A stretch of DNA of 8,916 bases from Candidatus Egerieicola pullicola (GTDB taxonomy: Bacteria; Bacillota; Clostridia; Oscillospirales; Ruminococcaceae): contig DVGY01000003.1 in the NCBI GenBank assembly GCA_018712465.1, positions 1 to 8,916 of the forward strand, in the 5' to 3' direction. This document shows positions 1-5,305 of this stretch, one piece after another. Position numbers and translations under genes: made by a program. Under the pieces are notes generated by a model, which had not been told where the DNA came from, searched no databases, and saw only the letters and a program-made list of their open reading frames with translations. How positions within the stretch are numbered: the first letter of the stretch is position 1; every line of letters begins with the position of its first letter.

Positions 1-131
1 TTTTGATCCGCTCCGGCCGGGAGGAGCAGGCCATGCTCACCACCCTGGCGGGGCTGATTGTGGTGCTGATGATGGTACTGGGGCAGATCCAGCAACTGTT
101 TGACGCCATCAAATCCATGTTTGGCTTGTAA
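1..131 (+). CDS. spoIIIAC: SpoIIIAC, stage III sporulation protein AC (C-terminal part, cut by window start)
   Basis: Only the last 42 codons are in the window, in frame from base 3 to TAA at 129-131. The visible part has a charged SGREEQA segment followed by a hydrophobic membrane helix (about LAGLIVVLMMVLGQI) and a short amphipathic tail ending KSMFGL. This is the usual C-terminal end of the small two-helix SpoIIIAC proteins. SpoIIIAC is a mother-cell membrane component of the SpoIIIA-SpoIIQ channel that links mother cell and forespore after engulfment. The call rests mostly on synteny, because spoIIIAD to spoIIIAH follow directly, and on the match of this tail to the family. Its stop codon overlaps the AAGGAGGT ribosome binding site of spoIIIAD (130-137), so the two are probably translationally coupled. 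The family's sigma-E promoter and spoIIIAA/AB would lie upstream, outside the window. Confidence 0.85.
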   Translation, partial: LIRSGREEQAMLTTLAGLIVVLMMVLGQIQQLFDAIKSMFGL

Positions 132-143
132 GGAGGTGGGATC

Positions 144-533
144 ATGCTGCTGCAACTGGTGGGGATCGGTTTAGCTGGGGGGATGATCTGCCTGTTGTTC
201 AAGCAGACCCGCCCGGAATTGGTGCTTCCCACCAGCTTGGCAGTGGGAGCAATCATGCTGTGGGTGGTGCTGGGGGAACTGTCTCCCGCCGTGGCCCAAC
301 TGCAAGGCTGGCTGGAACAAACTGGGGCCGGGGAGTACGCCGGGATGCTGCTGAAGAGCCTGGGAATCTGCTATCTGGCTCAACTGGCGGCAGATAGCTG
401 CCGGGATGCAGGGCAATCTGCCATTGCTTCTAAAATCATTTTGGGAGCCAGGGTGGCAGTGCTGTTGCTGGCACTGCCTCTGTTTGAAGAAATCCTTACT
501 CTCTGCCTGGGCTTGATGGGAGGGGAGACATGA
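144..533 (+). CDS. spoIIIAD: SpoIIIAD, stage III sporulation protein AD
   Basis: A 129-residue membrane protein, close to the roughly 130 residues usual for SpoIIIAD. Hydrophobic helices lie at about residues 3-19, 29-46 and 104-124. Between them is the family's conserved stretch around residues 67-103, including AADSCRDAGQSAIASK. Known role: a small integral membrane subunit, distantly related to SpoIIIAC, of the mother-cell part of the SpoIIIA-SpoIIQ secretion-like channel. The ATG at 144 is preceded at 6-nt spacing by AAGGAGGT (130-137), which overlaps the spoIIIAC stop. The 3' end overlaps spoIIIAE in an ATGA arrangement (530-533). Regulation is presumably with the whole operon by sigma-E, which cannot be seen here. 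Confidence 0.93.
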   Translation: MLLQLVGIGLAGGMICLLFKQTRPELVLPTSLAVGAIMLWVVLGELSPAVAQLQGWLEQTGAGEYAGMLLKSLGICYLAQLAADSCRDAGQSAIASKIILGARVAVLLLALPLFEEILTLCLGLMGGET

Positions 534-1669
534 AGATACTGCTGCGGTTGGCCTTGGTACTTGCCCTATTGCTGTTTCCTCTGTCGGTTCAAGCTCAGGA
601 GGTGGATGAAGAGGGATTTACTCAGCAGCTTTTGGAAGAAAGTGGGGCGGATTCCTTGACCCAATCCCTCCCGGAATCCGCCAGACAGATTTTGGAAGAG
701 GGCAACTACCTTCCGGGACAGGAAGGAATGGATCAGCTAACCCCGTGGGGCGTGTTGAATCTGCTCTGTCAAGGCATGGGAGAGTCTTTGGGACGGCCTT
801 TGCAGCTGCTGCTTTCCGCTATGGGAGTGATTCTGCTTTACCGGCTTTTTTCCGGTTTTGCCGAAACCGGTCTCACCGATACTCGTCCTTTGATGAGTAC
901 TGTGGCAGTACTCTGTCTTTGTGGGGTGCTGTTGGTGCCCTGCATTCTGTTTATGGAACAAACGGTGGACTTCCTCTCTCAGATGGGGGAGTTTGTAGCG
1001 GCGCTCACTCCGGTTTATGCCGGACTGTTGGCTGCTTCGGGACAGGCCGCTACTGCTTTAAGCTGGAACACCGTCCTGATCGGCATGATGGAACTGATGT
1101 CCTTTTTGGCTACCACCTTTTTAATTCCCCTCACCGGGGTATTTTTGGCTTTGACGGTAGCCGGAGCCGCCGGAGGACAGCTTCAGCTCACTGGTTTTGC
1201 CAAGACCTTGAAAAAGGTGGTGCTGTGGGTGTTCGGCTTGCTGCTCACTGTATTTGTCGGGGTGCTCACCATCCGCAGTTTTGTTTCCTCTGCGGCGGAT
1301 GGTGTGAGTCTGCGTACCGGAAAATACCTGGCAGGCAGTATGCTTCCACTGGTAGGGGGCGCTGTCAGCGACGCACTGGGAGTACTGCAAGGGTGTTTGG
1401 GCAAGGTTACCACCTCGGTAGGAGCCTTTGGCATTTTGGCGCTGCTGGTGACCTTTCTGCCGGTAATCATTCAGGTGGGGTTGATGCAGCTTTCCATTAA
1501 GCTCAGCCAGGGGGTGGCGGGACTGTTGGAAGCCAGCCGCTTGGAAGGACTGCTGGAAGGGGCGGGGTTTGTGCTCACCATGCTTCAGGCCCTTCTGATC
1601 TGCTATGGCATGATGCTGCTCAGTGCTTTGGCGCTGCTGTTGACGGTAGGAGGACAGATATGGACCTGA
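530..1669 (+). CDS. spoIIIAE: SpoIIIAE, stage III sporulation protein AE (polytopic membrane protein)
   Basis: A 379-residue protein, near the usual length of just under 400. It starts with a clear signal peptide: KILLR, a hydrophobic core at residues 4-19, and a V-x-A site suggesting cleavage after A22. An acidic extracytoplasmic region follows to about residue 75. At least six or seven hydrophobic helices come next, at about 91-110, 120-142, 183-212, 229-249, 298-320 and 345-375. The conserved family segment RTGKYLAGSMLPLVGGAVSD lies at 262-281. SpoIIIAE is the largest membrane component of the mother-cell SpoIIIA complex, proposed to act as its permease-like part. The start ATG overlaps the spoIIIAD stop (ATGA), and the last 10 bases overlap spoIIIAF, so translation is likely coupled at both ends. 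Confidence 0.95.
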   Translation: MKILLRLALVLALLLFPLSVQAQEVDEEGFTQQLLEESGADSLTQSLPESARQILEEGNYLPGQEGMDQLTPWGVLNLLCQGMGESLGRPLQLLLSAMGVILLYRLFSGFAETGLTDTRPLMSTVAVLCLCGVLLVPCILFMEQTVDFLSQMGEFVAALTPVYAGLLAASGQAATALSWNTVLIGMMELMSFLATTFLIPLTGVFLALTVAGAAGGQLQLTGFAKTLKKVVLWVFGLLLTVFVGVLTIRSFVSSAADGVSLRTGKYLAGSMLPLVGGAVSDALGVLQGCLGKVTTSVGAFGILALLVTFLPVIIQVGLMQLSIKLSQGVAGLLEASRLEGLLEGAGFVLTMLQALLICYGMMLLSALALLLTVGGQIWT

Positions 1670-2133
1670 TCTACGGCTTTGCGGCCTGTCTCTGCATCAC
1701 TTTGCTGGGCGCAGGGGCCTTTGCCCTGCTGGTGCCTAAAGGCAGTTTGGAAGGGACGGTGAAATTTGCTTTGTCCCTGTTTTTGGTGGCGGGATTTCTC
1801 CTTCCCTTTTTCGGCAATGCCCCCGATTGGGATCGGCTCTGGGACGATGCCCGCTGGGAGCGACCCGCTCAAGATTTGACTCAACTGATGGATGACGTGT
1901 CCCAGGAGGTGACTCAAACTATGGTCAACCAACAGATTACCCTGCTGTTGGAGCAGGAAGGCTATTCTCCCCAGCGGGTGGACAGCCGGATTCATACCAC
2001 CTCGGAAGGTAGCATAGAAATAACCGAGCTGAATCTTTGGATGCCGGCGTCGGAGAAAAGCCGGGGAAGTGCGATTCGGCAGATTTTGGCCCAACAAGCG
2101 GGACTGGAACAGGTTACGATAGAATGGGGGTGA
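1660..2133 (+). CDS. spoIIIAF: SpoIIIAF, stage III sporulation protein AF
   Basis: A 157-residue protein with two N-terminal membrane helices (about 5-25 and 33-51). They are separated by the family-typical PKGSLEGTVKFALSLFLVAG stretch (26-45). A soluble domain at about 60-157 follows; in the family it has a ring-building-motif fold facing the intermembrane space. It is shorter than B. subtilis SpoIIIAF (about 206 residues). The missing length seems to lie between the second helix and the C-terminal domain, which ends with the family-like strand QVTIEWG. The ATG at 1660 has AGGAGG at 1648-1653 with 6-nt spacing. The start overlaps the end of spoIIIAE by 10 bases, and spoIIIAG starts 4 bases after the stop. 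Part of the SpoIIIA-SpoIIQ channel. Confidence 0.92.
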   Translation: MDLIYGFAACLCITLLGAGAFALLVPKGSLEGTVKFALSLFLVAGFLLPFFGNAPDWDRLWDDARWERPAQDLTQLMDDVSQEVTQTMVNQQITLLLEQEGYSPQRVDSRIHTTSEGSIEITELNLWMPASEKSRGSAIRQILAQQAGLEQVTIEWG

Positions 2134-2137
2134 GAAG

Positions 2138-2692
2138 GTGCCCAAATGGTTATGCGCCCTCACCTCAGAAGGGGGGCGGAAAAAACGGGTCTGGCTGTTG
2201 CTGGGGGTGGGGGCGCTGCTCTGCCTGCTGGTGGCCTTCTGGCCTTTTGGAGAACAGAAAACTGCTCCCCAACCCACCACCTCCCAGTCCCAGGACAGTT
2301 TTGAGGAGCAGTACCGGCTGAGCCTGCAAACCCAGGTAGAAGAGCTGCTGGGGCAGATGGCAGGAGTGGGGCAGGTGAAGGTGTACTTGACCTTGAGCAG
2401 CACGCAACAGACCCAATATCAGTCCGACTCCAGCCGCCAAACCGACCGCATCACCGGTACTGAGCAGTCCTCTTACCAGGAAAATGCGGAGGAACAGGTG
2501 GTGTTGGTGGAAGACGACCAAGGCAATTCCAAAGCCTTAATCAGTTCGGTGAAACTGCCTAAGGTCCAAGGGGTGGCGGTGATCTGTGACGGCGGGGACA
2601 GCCCTGCGGTGCAGAAAAACATCAGTGACGCCGTCAGCGCTTTGCTGGACATCGGCGCGTCCCAAATCAGTATTGCCCGCCGGGCGGGCTAA
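2138..2692 (+). CDS. spoIIIAG: SpoIIIAG, stage III sporulation protein AG (ring-forming subunit)
   Basis: A 184-residue bitopic protein, shorter than B. subtilis SpoIIIAG (about 229). A basic N-terminus (GGRKKR, 12-17) precedes one membrane helix at about 18-36, then a Pro/Ser/Gln linker. The soluble domain at about 55-182 reads as a ring-building-motif half (EEQYRLSLQTQVEELLGQ then GVGQVKVYLTLS, 57-87), a polar insertion at about 90-118 rich in Gln/Ser/Thr, and a second half (PKVQGVAVICDGG through GASQISIARR). In the family this domain assembles into a large ring in the intermembrane space of the SpoIIIA-SpoIIQ channel. The start is GTG at 2138; the nearby ATGs at 2146 and 2152 are out of frame. 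GGGGGTGA at 2126-2133 serves as a near-consensus ribosome binding site and includes the spoIIIAF stop. Confidence 0.93.
   Translation: MPKWLCALTSEGGRKKRVWLLLGVGALLCLLVAFWPFGEQKTAPQPTTSQSQDSFEEQYRLSLQTQVEELLGQMAGVGQVKVYLTLSSTQQTQYQSDSSRQTDRITGTEQSSYQENAEEQVVLVEDDQGNSKALISSVKLPKVQGVAVICDGGDSPAVQKNISDAVSALLDIGASQISIARRAG
2675..2689 (+). repeat. GC-only inverted repeat at the end of spoIIIAG
   Basis: GCCCGCC (2675-2681) and GGCGGGC (2683-2689) are perfect inverted copies around one central G. In RNA they can form a 6-bp GC stem with a CGG loop that ends immediately before the spoIIIAG TAA. No T run follows directly, so it is not a standard terminator. It encodes the ARRAG tail of SpoIIIAG and may simply reflect GC-rich codons. 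Confidence 0.4.
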
Positions 2693-2721
2693 GTCAAGGA
2701 TTTTCCGGGAGGGAGAGCAGT

Positions 2722-3339
2722 ATGAAGAAACCAAGTTTTCTCATTGGGAAAAAACAGATCGTGGCAGCGGCCATGCTCCTGCTGCTGGGTGGGGCGGTGT
2801 ATGTAAACTGGATGTACGCCAACCAAGGCGGGGAAGAACTGTTAGGAGAAGCGGTGCTCACTGCTGGAGATATTACGACTTCTCAGGTGGAGGAAACCGA
2901 CGGTACTGTGGAGCCCACTGCCCAATCCGGCGCCACCCAGAATTATGGGGATGCAGTGTTAGTGGAAGGGGAAGCAGCCGGGGAGGATTACTTTGCCCAA
3001 GCCGCTTTAAACAAGGAGCGTAGCCGGGATGAAGCAGTGGCCACCGCTACCGGAGTCTTGGAGCAGGCGGATGCCACCAACGAGGAGGTCGCCGCTGCAA
3101 CTCAGAAGATCGTAGAGCTGTCCAAGCAGATTGAAGCCGAAAGCGCCATGGAGGATTTGATCAAGGCCAAAGGATTTGAACAGTGCGTGGTGTATTTGGG
3201 AGAGGATTCGGTGAATGTAGTGGTGCAGACCGAGGGCTTGGATGCTGCTCAGGCCGCCCAAATTAAAAGCGTGATTTTATCTCAGGATCAGGATGTGAAG
3301 GCGGAGCAAATCTCCATTACCGAAGTGTCGGCGCCGTAA
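2722..3339 (+). CDS. spoIIIAH: SpoIIIAH, stage III sporulation protein AH (SpoIIQ partner)
   Basis: A 205-residue bitopic protein, near the B. subtilis length of 218. The N-terminus is basic (MKKPSFLIGKKQ) and is followed by one membrane helix at about 12-29. An acidic, low-complexity linker runs to about 86. The C-terminal domain (about 88-203) carries family landmarks: the YFAQAALNKERSRDEA helix (90-105), LIKAKGFEQCVVYL (146-159), DSVNVVVQT (162-170) and a final strand AEQISITEV. The family domain forms a ring and binds the LytM domain of SpoIIQ from the forespore side, joining the two halves of the channel. The ribosome binding site is GGGAGGGAG at 2707-2715, and the gap to spoIIIAG is 29 bp. 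It is the last gene of the operon, with a terminator starting about 20 bp after the stop. Confidence 0.93.
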   Translation: MKKPSFLIGKKQIVAAAMLLLLGGAVYVNWMYANQGGEELLGEAVLTAGDITTSQVEETDGTVEPTAQSGATQNYGDAVLVEGEAAGEDYFAQAALNKERSRDEAVATATGVLEQADATNEEVAAATQKIVELSKQIEAESAMEDLIKAKGFEQCVVYLGEDSVNVVVQTEGLDAAQAAQIKSVILSQDQDVKAEQISITEVSAP

Positions 3340-3359
3340 TTTTGTGGGAAAAGAGCGGG

Positions 3360-3392
3360 CAGCGGTGGGATTTTCCATCGCTGTTTCTCTTT
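3360..3392 (+). terminator. Rho-independent terminator of the spoIIIA operon
   Basis: CAGCGGTGGG (3360-3369) pairs with TCCATCGCTG (3374-3383), giving a 10-bp stem including two G-T pairs and an ATTT loop. The T-rich tail TTTCTCTTT (3384-3392) follows at once. AAAGAG at 3350-3355 could also pair with CTCTTT at 3387-3392, lengthening the base. It lies 20 bp after the spoIIIAH stop and before the next promoter, where an operon end is expected. Confidence 0.82.
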
Positions 3393-3415
3393 GGGAAAAA
3401 GGAGGCGGAAAGTGG

Positions 3416-3444
3416 TTGTTCTTTTGGTGAAATTGTGCTATACT
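3416..3444 (+). promoter_or_regulatory. Vegetative (sigma-A type) promoter for the asp23-nusB unit
   Basis: TTGTTC at 3416-3421 is separated by 17 bp from TATACT at 3439-3444. TG at 3436-3437 gives an extended -10 (TGCTATACT). The -10 matches the TATAAT consensus at five of six bases; the -35 matches only the TTG half. It sits just after the spoIIIA terminator and about 110 bp before the asp23-like start, so transcription would begin near 3450. Confidence 0.7.
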
Positions 3445-3546
3445 AAACCTGAGCATCTGCATACTCATCCCTATTTGTATAGGTTTCTAGGTGCTTGTGC
3501 GGTTTCCGTTGGAAAGAAACCGCCATGCAGTATCGCCAAAAGGAGG
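3445..3546 (+). promoter_or_regulatory. Structured 5' leader of the asp23-nusB unit
   Basis: The expected untranslated leader can fold in several ways. TGAGCATCT (3450-3458) pairs with AGGTGCTTG (3489-3497) including three G-U pairs, enclosing a CCTAT/ATAGG hairpin (3470-3474/3479-3483). GCGGTTTC (3499-3506) pairs with GAAACCGC (3516-3523) as a perfect 8-bp stem. Competing pairings also exist: AAACCT (3445-3450) with AGGTTT (3481-3486), CTGCAT (3457-3462) with ATGCAG (3525-3530), and TTTCC (3503-3507) with GGAAA (3511-3515). No known riboswitch family is recognised. The strong ribosome binding site AAAAGGAGG (3538-3546) remains outside the main stems. Confidence 0.4.
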
Positions 3547-3555
3547 CAACCCAGT

Positions 3556-3900
3556 ATGGATTTTCGTGAAAAACGGCACGATTTCACCTTGAACATTTCC
3601 GAACAGGTGATCGCTCAGATCGCTCAGCTGGTAGTCAGCGATGTTGAGGGGGTGGCCCAGGTGGTGGAGCCGCCCAAATCCTTCCGTCGGTGGCTGCTGC
3701 CCAAAACCACCCATCAGTTGGTGCAGATCACCCCGTTAAGCGACAGCGTGGAGATCAGCATTTTTGTGCTGCTTCACAATGGCTACCGCATCAAAGAGGT
3801 GGCGGAGCAGGTGCAAAACTGCGTCAAGCAGGCGGTGCAGGATCTCACCGGCAACACGGTGAGCAAGGTCAATGTCTCCATTCAGGGGATTGCTGCCTGA
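3556..3900 (+). CDS. Asp23/Gls24 family protein (YqhY-like)
   Basis: A 114-residue soluble protein of the Asp23/DUF322 family. It shows the typical pattern: an N-terminal strand (FTLNISEQVI), helix IAQLVVSDVEGVAQVVEP (22-39), strand VEISIFVLLHNGYRIKEVA (65-83), a long helix to about 98, and a final strand TVSKVNVSIQGIA. In B. subtilis the homologue YqhY lies directly before nusB, next to the acetyl-CoA carboxylase genes, and affects fatty-acid synthesis. Here it also precedes nusB by 39 bp, but accBC are absent. The ATG at 3556 is chosen because AAAAGGAGG (3538-3546) precedes it at 9-nt spacing and the protein starts at the family boundary. The frame stays open upstream to TTG 3391 and GTG 3412, but that stretch contains the promoter and has no family similarity. 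Exact function is uncertain. Confidence 0.88.
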   Translation: MDFREKRHDFTLNISEQVIAQIAQLVVSDVEGVAQVVEPPKSFRRWLLPKTTHQLVQITPLSDSVEISIFVLLHNGYRIKEVAEQVQNCVKQAVQDLTGNTVSKVNVSIQGIAA

Positions 3901-3939
3901 GACTTTTGATTTTTTCACATAAAGGATTGTAGGAATAGT

Positions 3940-4353
3940 ATGGAACAACCTAAATTGAATCGCCATGAAATGCGCCGGGCAGCGTTTCTGCTGACCTTTG
4001 AACGGGAATTTTTCCCCGATCAGCCGGTGGAGGAGATGTTTGCCCAAGCCCAGGACAGCGGGTTGGTGGAGTTTGACCAGGCTGCCCGCCAGATGTTTCT
4101 GGGAGTGGAGGCCCACAAAGAGGAGCTGGACCAAATCATCTCCCAATATTTGAAGAAGTGGACGCTGGCCCGAATCTCCAAGGTCAGCCTGGCTCTGCTG
4201 CGGCTGGCGGCCTATGAAATGAAATATTGCCAAAACCAGGTTCCCGGGGACATCGTCATCAGCGAAGCAGTGAAGTTGGCCCAGGAATACACCTCTCAGG
4301 AGGATGTCACCTTCATCAACGGGGTGCTGGCCAACCTGCAAAAGGATCTGTAA
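3940..4353 (+). CDS. nusB: Transcription antitermination factor NusB
   Basis: A 137-residue all-helical protein of usual NusB length. The N-terminal RNA-binding helix carries RHEMRRAAFLLTFE (8-21). The second half contains the strongest signatures: KKWTLARISKVSLALLRLAAYEM (72-94) and VISEAVKLAQEYTSQEDVTFINGVL (106-130). These match the family's W-x-L-x-R-I..AILRLA.YE and INEAVELA..F.NGVL patterns. NusB binds boxA RNA together with NusE (ribosomal protein S10) and promotes antitermination of rRNA transcription. The ATG at 3940 has weak upstream signals (AAAGGA at 3921-3926, TAGGAA at 3930-3935), so translation may partly depend on the preceding asp23-like gene. The next gene starts 3 bp after the stop. 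The synteny asp23/yqhY-nusB-xseA supports the call. Confidence 0.95.
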   Translation: MEQPKLNRHEMRRAAFLLTFEREFFPDQPVEEMFAQAQDSGLVEFDQAARQMFLGVEAHKEELDQIISQYLKKWTLARISKVSLALLRLAAYEMKYCQNQVPGDIVISEAVKLAQEYTSQEDVTFINGVLANLQKDL

Positions 4354-4356
4354 GAG

Positions 4357-5295
4357 ATGGGCGTTTTTCTGGGAATCGACACCAGCAACTACACCACCTC
4401 CCTGAGCTTGTACGACCCGGATACCAATCAGGTGGAGATGGAAAAGCGGCTGCTGCCGGTGAAGCCGGGGCAGTGCGGCCTGCGCCAATCCGATGCGGTG
4501 TTTCTGCACGTGAAGCAGCTGGGAGAGCTGGCCCAAACCCTCTTTGCCCGCACCGGTGTTTCGCCGGAAGGGATCGGCTACAGCGCCTTTCCCAGACGGG
4601 TGGAGGGAAGTTATATGCCCTGCTTTTTGGTGGGGGAGATGTGCGCGCAGCTTTTGGCCGGCGCCTTTTCTCTGCCCCTCTATGCCTTTTCCCATCAGGA
4701 AGGGCATATTGCCGCCGCGCTGTATTCAGCGGGAGCGTTGGATTGGCTGGATGGGGAATTTTATGCCTTCCATGTTTCCGGCGGCACCACCGAAGGACTG
4801 CTGGTTTCCCCGGGGAATCCGGGGCTGAAGGTGCAGCGGATCTGCGCCACCCGGGATCTCCATGCCGGCCAGGTCATTGACCGGGTGGGGGTGATGCTGG
4901 GATTGGATTTCCCTTGCGGCCCTGCTTTGGAACAACTGGCGGCAGGCTGCACCCAAAAAATTAAGGTGCGTCCGGTGCTGAAGGAATGCGACTGCTGTTT
5001 GTCCGGCATTGAAAATCAGTGCCAGACCCTGCAAAACAAAGGGGAGAGCCGGGAATATATCGCCCGGTTCTGCCTGGAAAGCGTGTTGGCGGCAGTGGCG
5101 GGGATGACTCGCCGGATGATCCGTCAGTATGGGGAAAAGCCTTTGGTTTACGCCGGAGGCGTTATGAGCAACCGGCTGATTCGGACCGCCTTGGAACGAG
5201 AGTTTCATGGTTTGTTTGCCCAACCTCAGTTCAGCAGCGACAACAGCGCCGGCATTGCCGTTTTGGCAGCTCGGCAGCACGGGAAACAAGGATAG
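4357..5295 (+). CDS. Divergent Kae1/TsaD-like protein (peptidase M22 / ASKHA superfamily)
   Basis: A 312-residue protein with the order of motifs of TsaD/Kae1. They are a phosphate-1-like start FLGIDTSNYTTSLSLYD (4-20), a metal-site HQEGH (113-117), a nucleotide-loop HVSGGTTEGLLV (139-150), LHAGQVIDRVGVMLGL (168-183), PCGPALEQL (186-194), CLSGIENQCQ (214-223), YAGGVMSNRLIR (265-276) and SSDNSAGIAVLAA (293-305). True TsaD normally has ETSCDET, VSGGHT and a Gly-Pro-Gly-Gly-Pro loop; all three are altered here. It is therefore probably a paralogue and not the tRNA t6A synthesis enzyme, although the metal and nucleotide sites look kept. Eleven cysteines, six of them between 187 and 222, are unusual. 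The gene starts 3 bp after nusB with AAAAGGA (4340-4346) as ribosome binding site, and ends 10 bp before xseA, where B. subtilis has folD. Substrate and function are not known to me. Confidence 0.8.
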   Translation: MGVFLGIDTSNYTTSLSLYDPDTNQVEMEKRLLPVKPGQCGLRQSDAVFLHVKQLGELAQTLFARTGVSPEGIGYSAFPRRVEGSYMPCFLVGEMCAQLLAGAFSLPLYAFSHQEGHIAAALYSAGALDWLDGEFYAFHVSGGTTEGLLVSPGNPGLKVQRICATRDLHAGQVIDRVGVMLGLDFPCGPALEQLAAGCTQKIKVRPVLKECDCCLSGIENQCQTLQNKGESREYIARFCLESVLAAVAGMTRRMIRQYGEKPLVYAGGVMSNRLIRTALEREFHGLFAQPQFSSDNSAGIAVLAARQHGKQG

Positions 5296-5305
5296 GGAGG
5301 GGCCT

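Noticed and set aside
852..870. CCGGTTT/AAACCGG hairpin inside spoIIIAE
   Set aside because: A single 7-bp stem within conserved coding sequence, not followed by T residues; consistent with chance.
745..1500. Second + strand open frame (251 residues) inside spoIIIAE
   Set aside because: It lies wholly within spoIIIAE in another frame, has no ribosome binding site, and reads as a shadow of the membrane protein.
3901..3939. Possible separate promoter for nusB in the AT-rich gap
   Set aside because: TTGATT at 3906-3911 has no acceptable -10 at 16-18 bp; the gap fits an operon-internal spacer.
3736..4707. Long antisense open frame (323 residues) across asp23, nusB and the Kae1-like gene
   Set aside because: It is the complement of three well-supported genes, has His/Gln/Leu-rich composition typical of a shadow frame, and shows no recognisable domain.
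4806..4817. 12-bp palindrome TTCCCCGGGGAA in the Kae1-like gene
   Set aside because: Inside a coding region far from gene starts; explained by GC-rich Ser-Pro-Gly-Asn codons.
5207..5305. N-terminal extension of xseA by 33 codons
   Set aside because: It overlaps the conserved C-terminus of the Kae1-like gene. The ATG at 5306 has a strong GGGAGGGG site and matches the family start.
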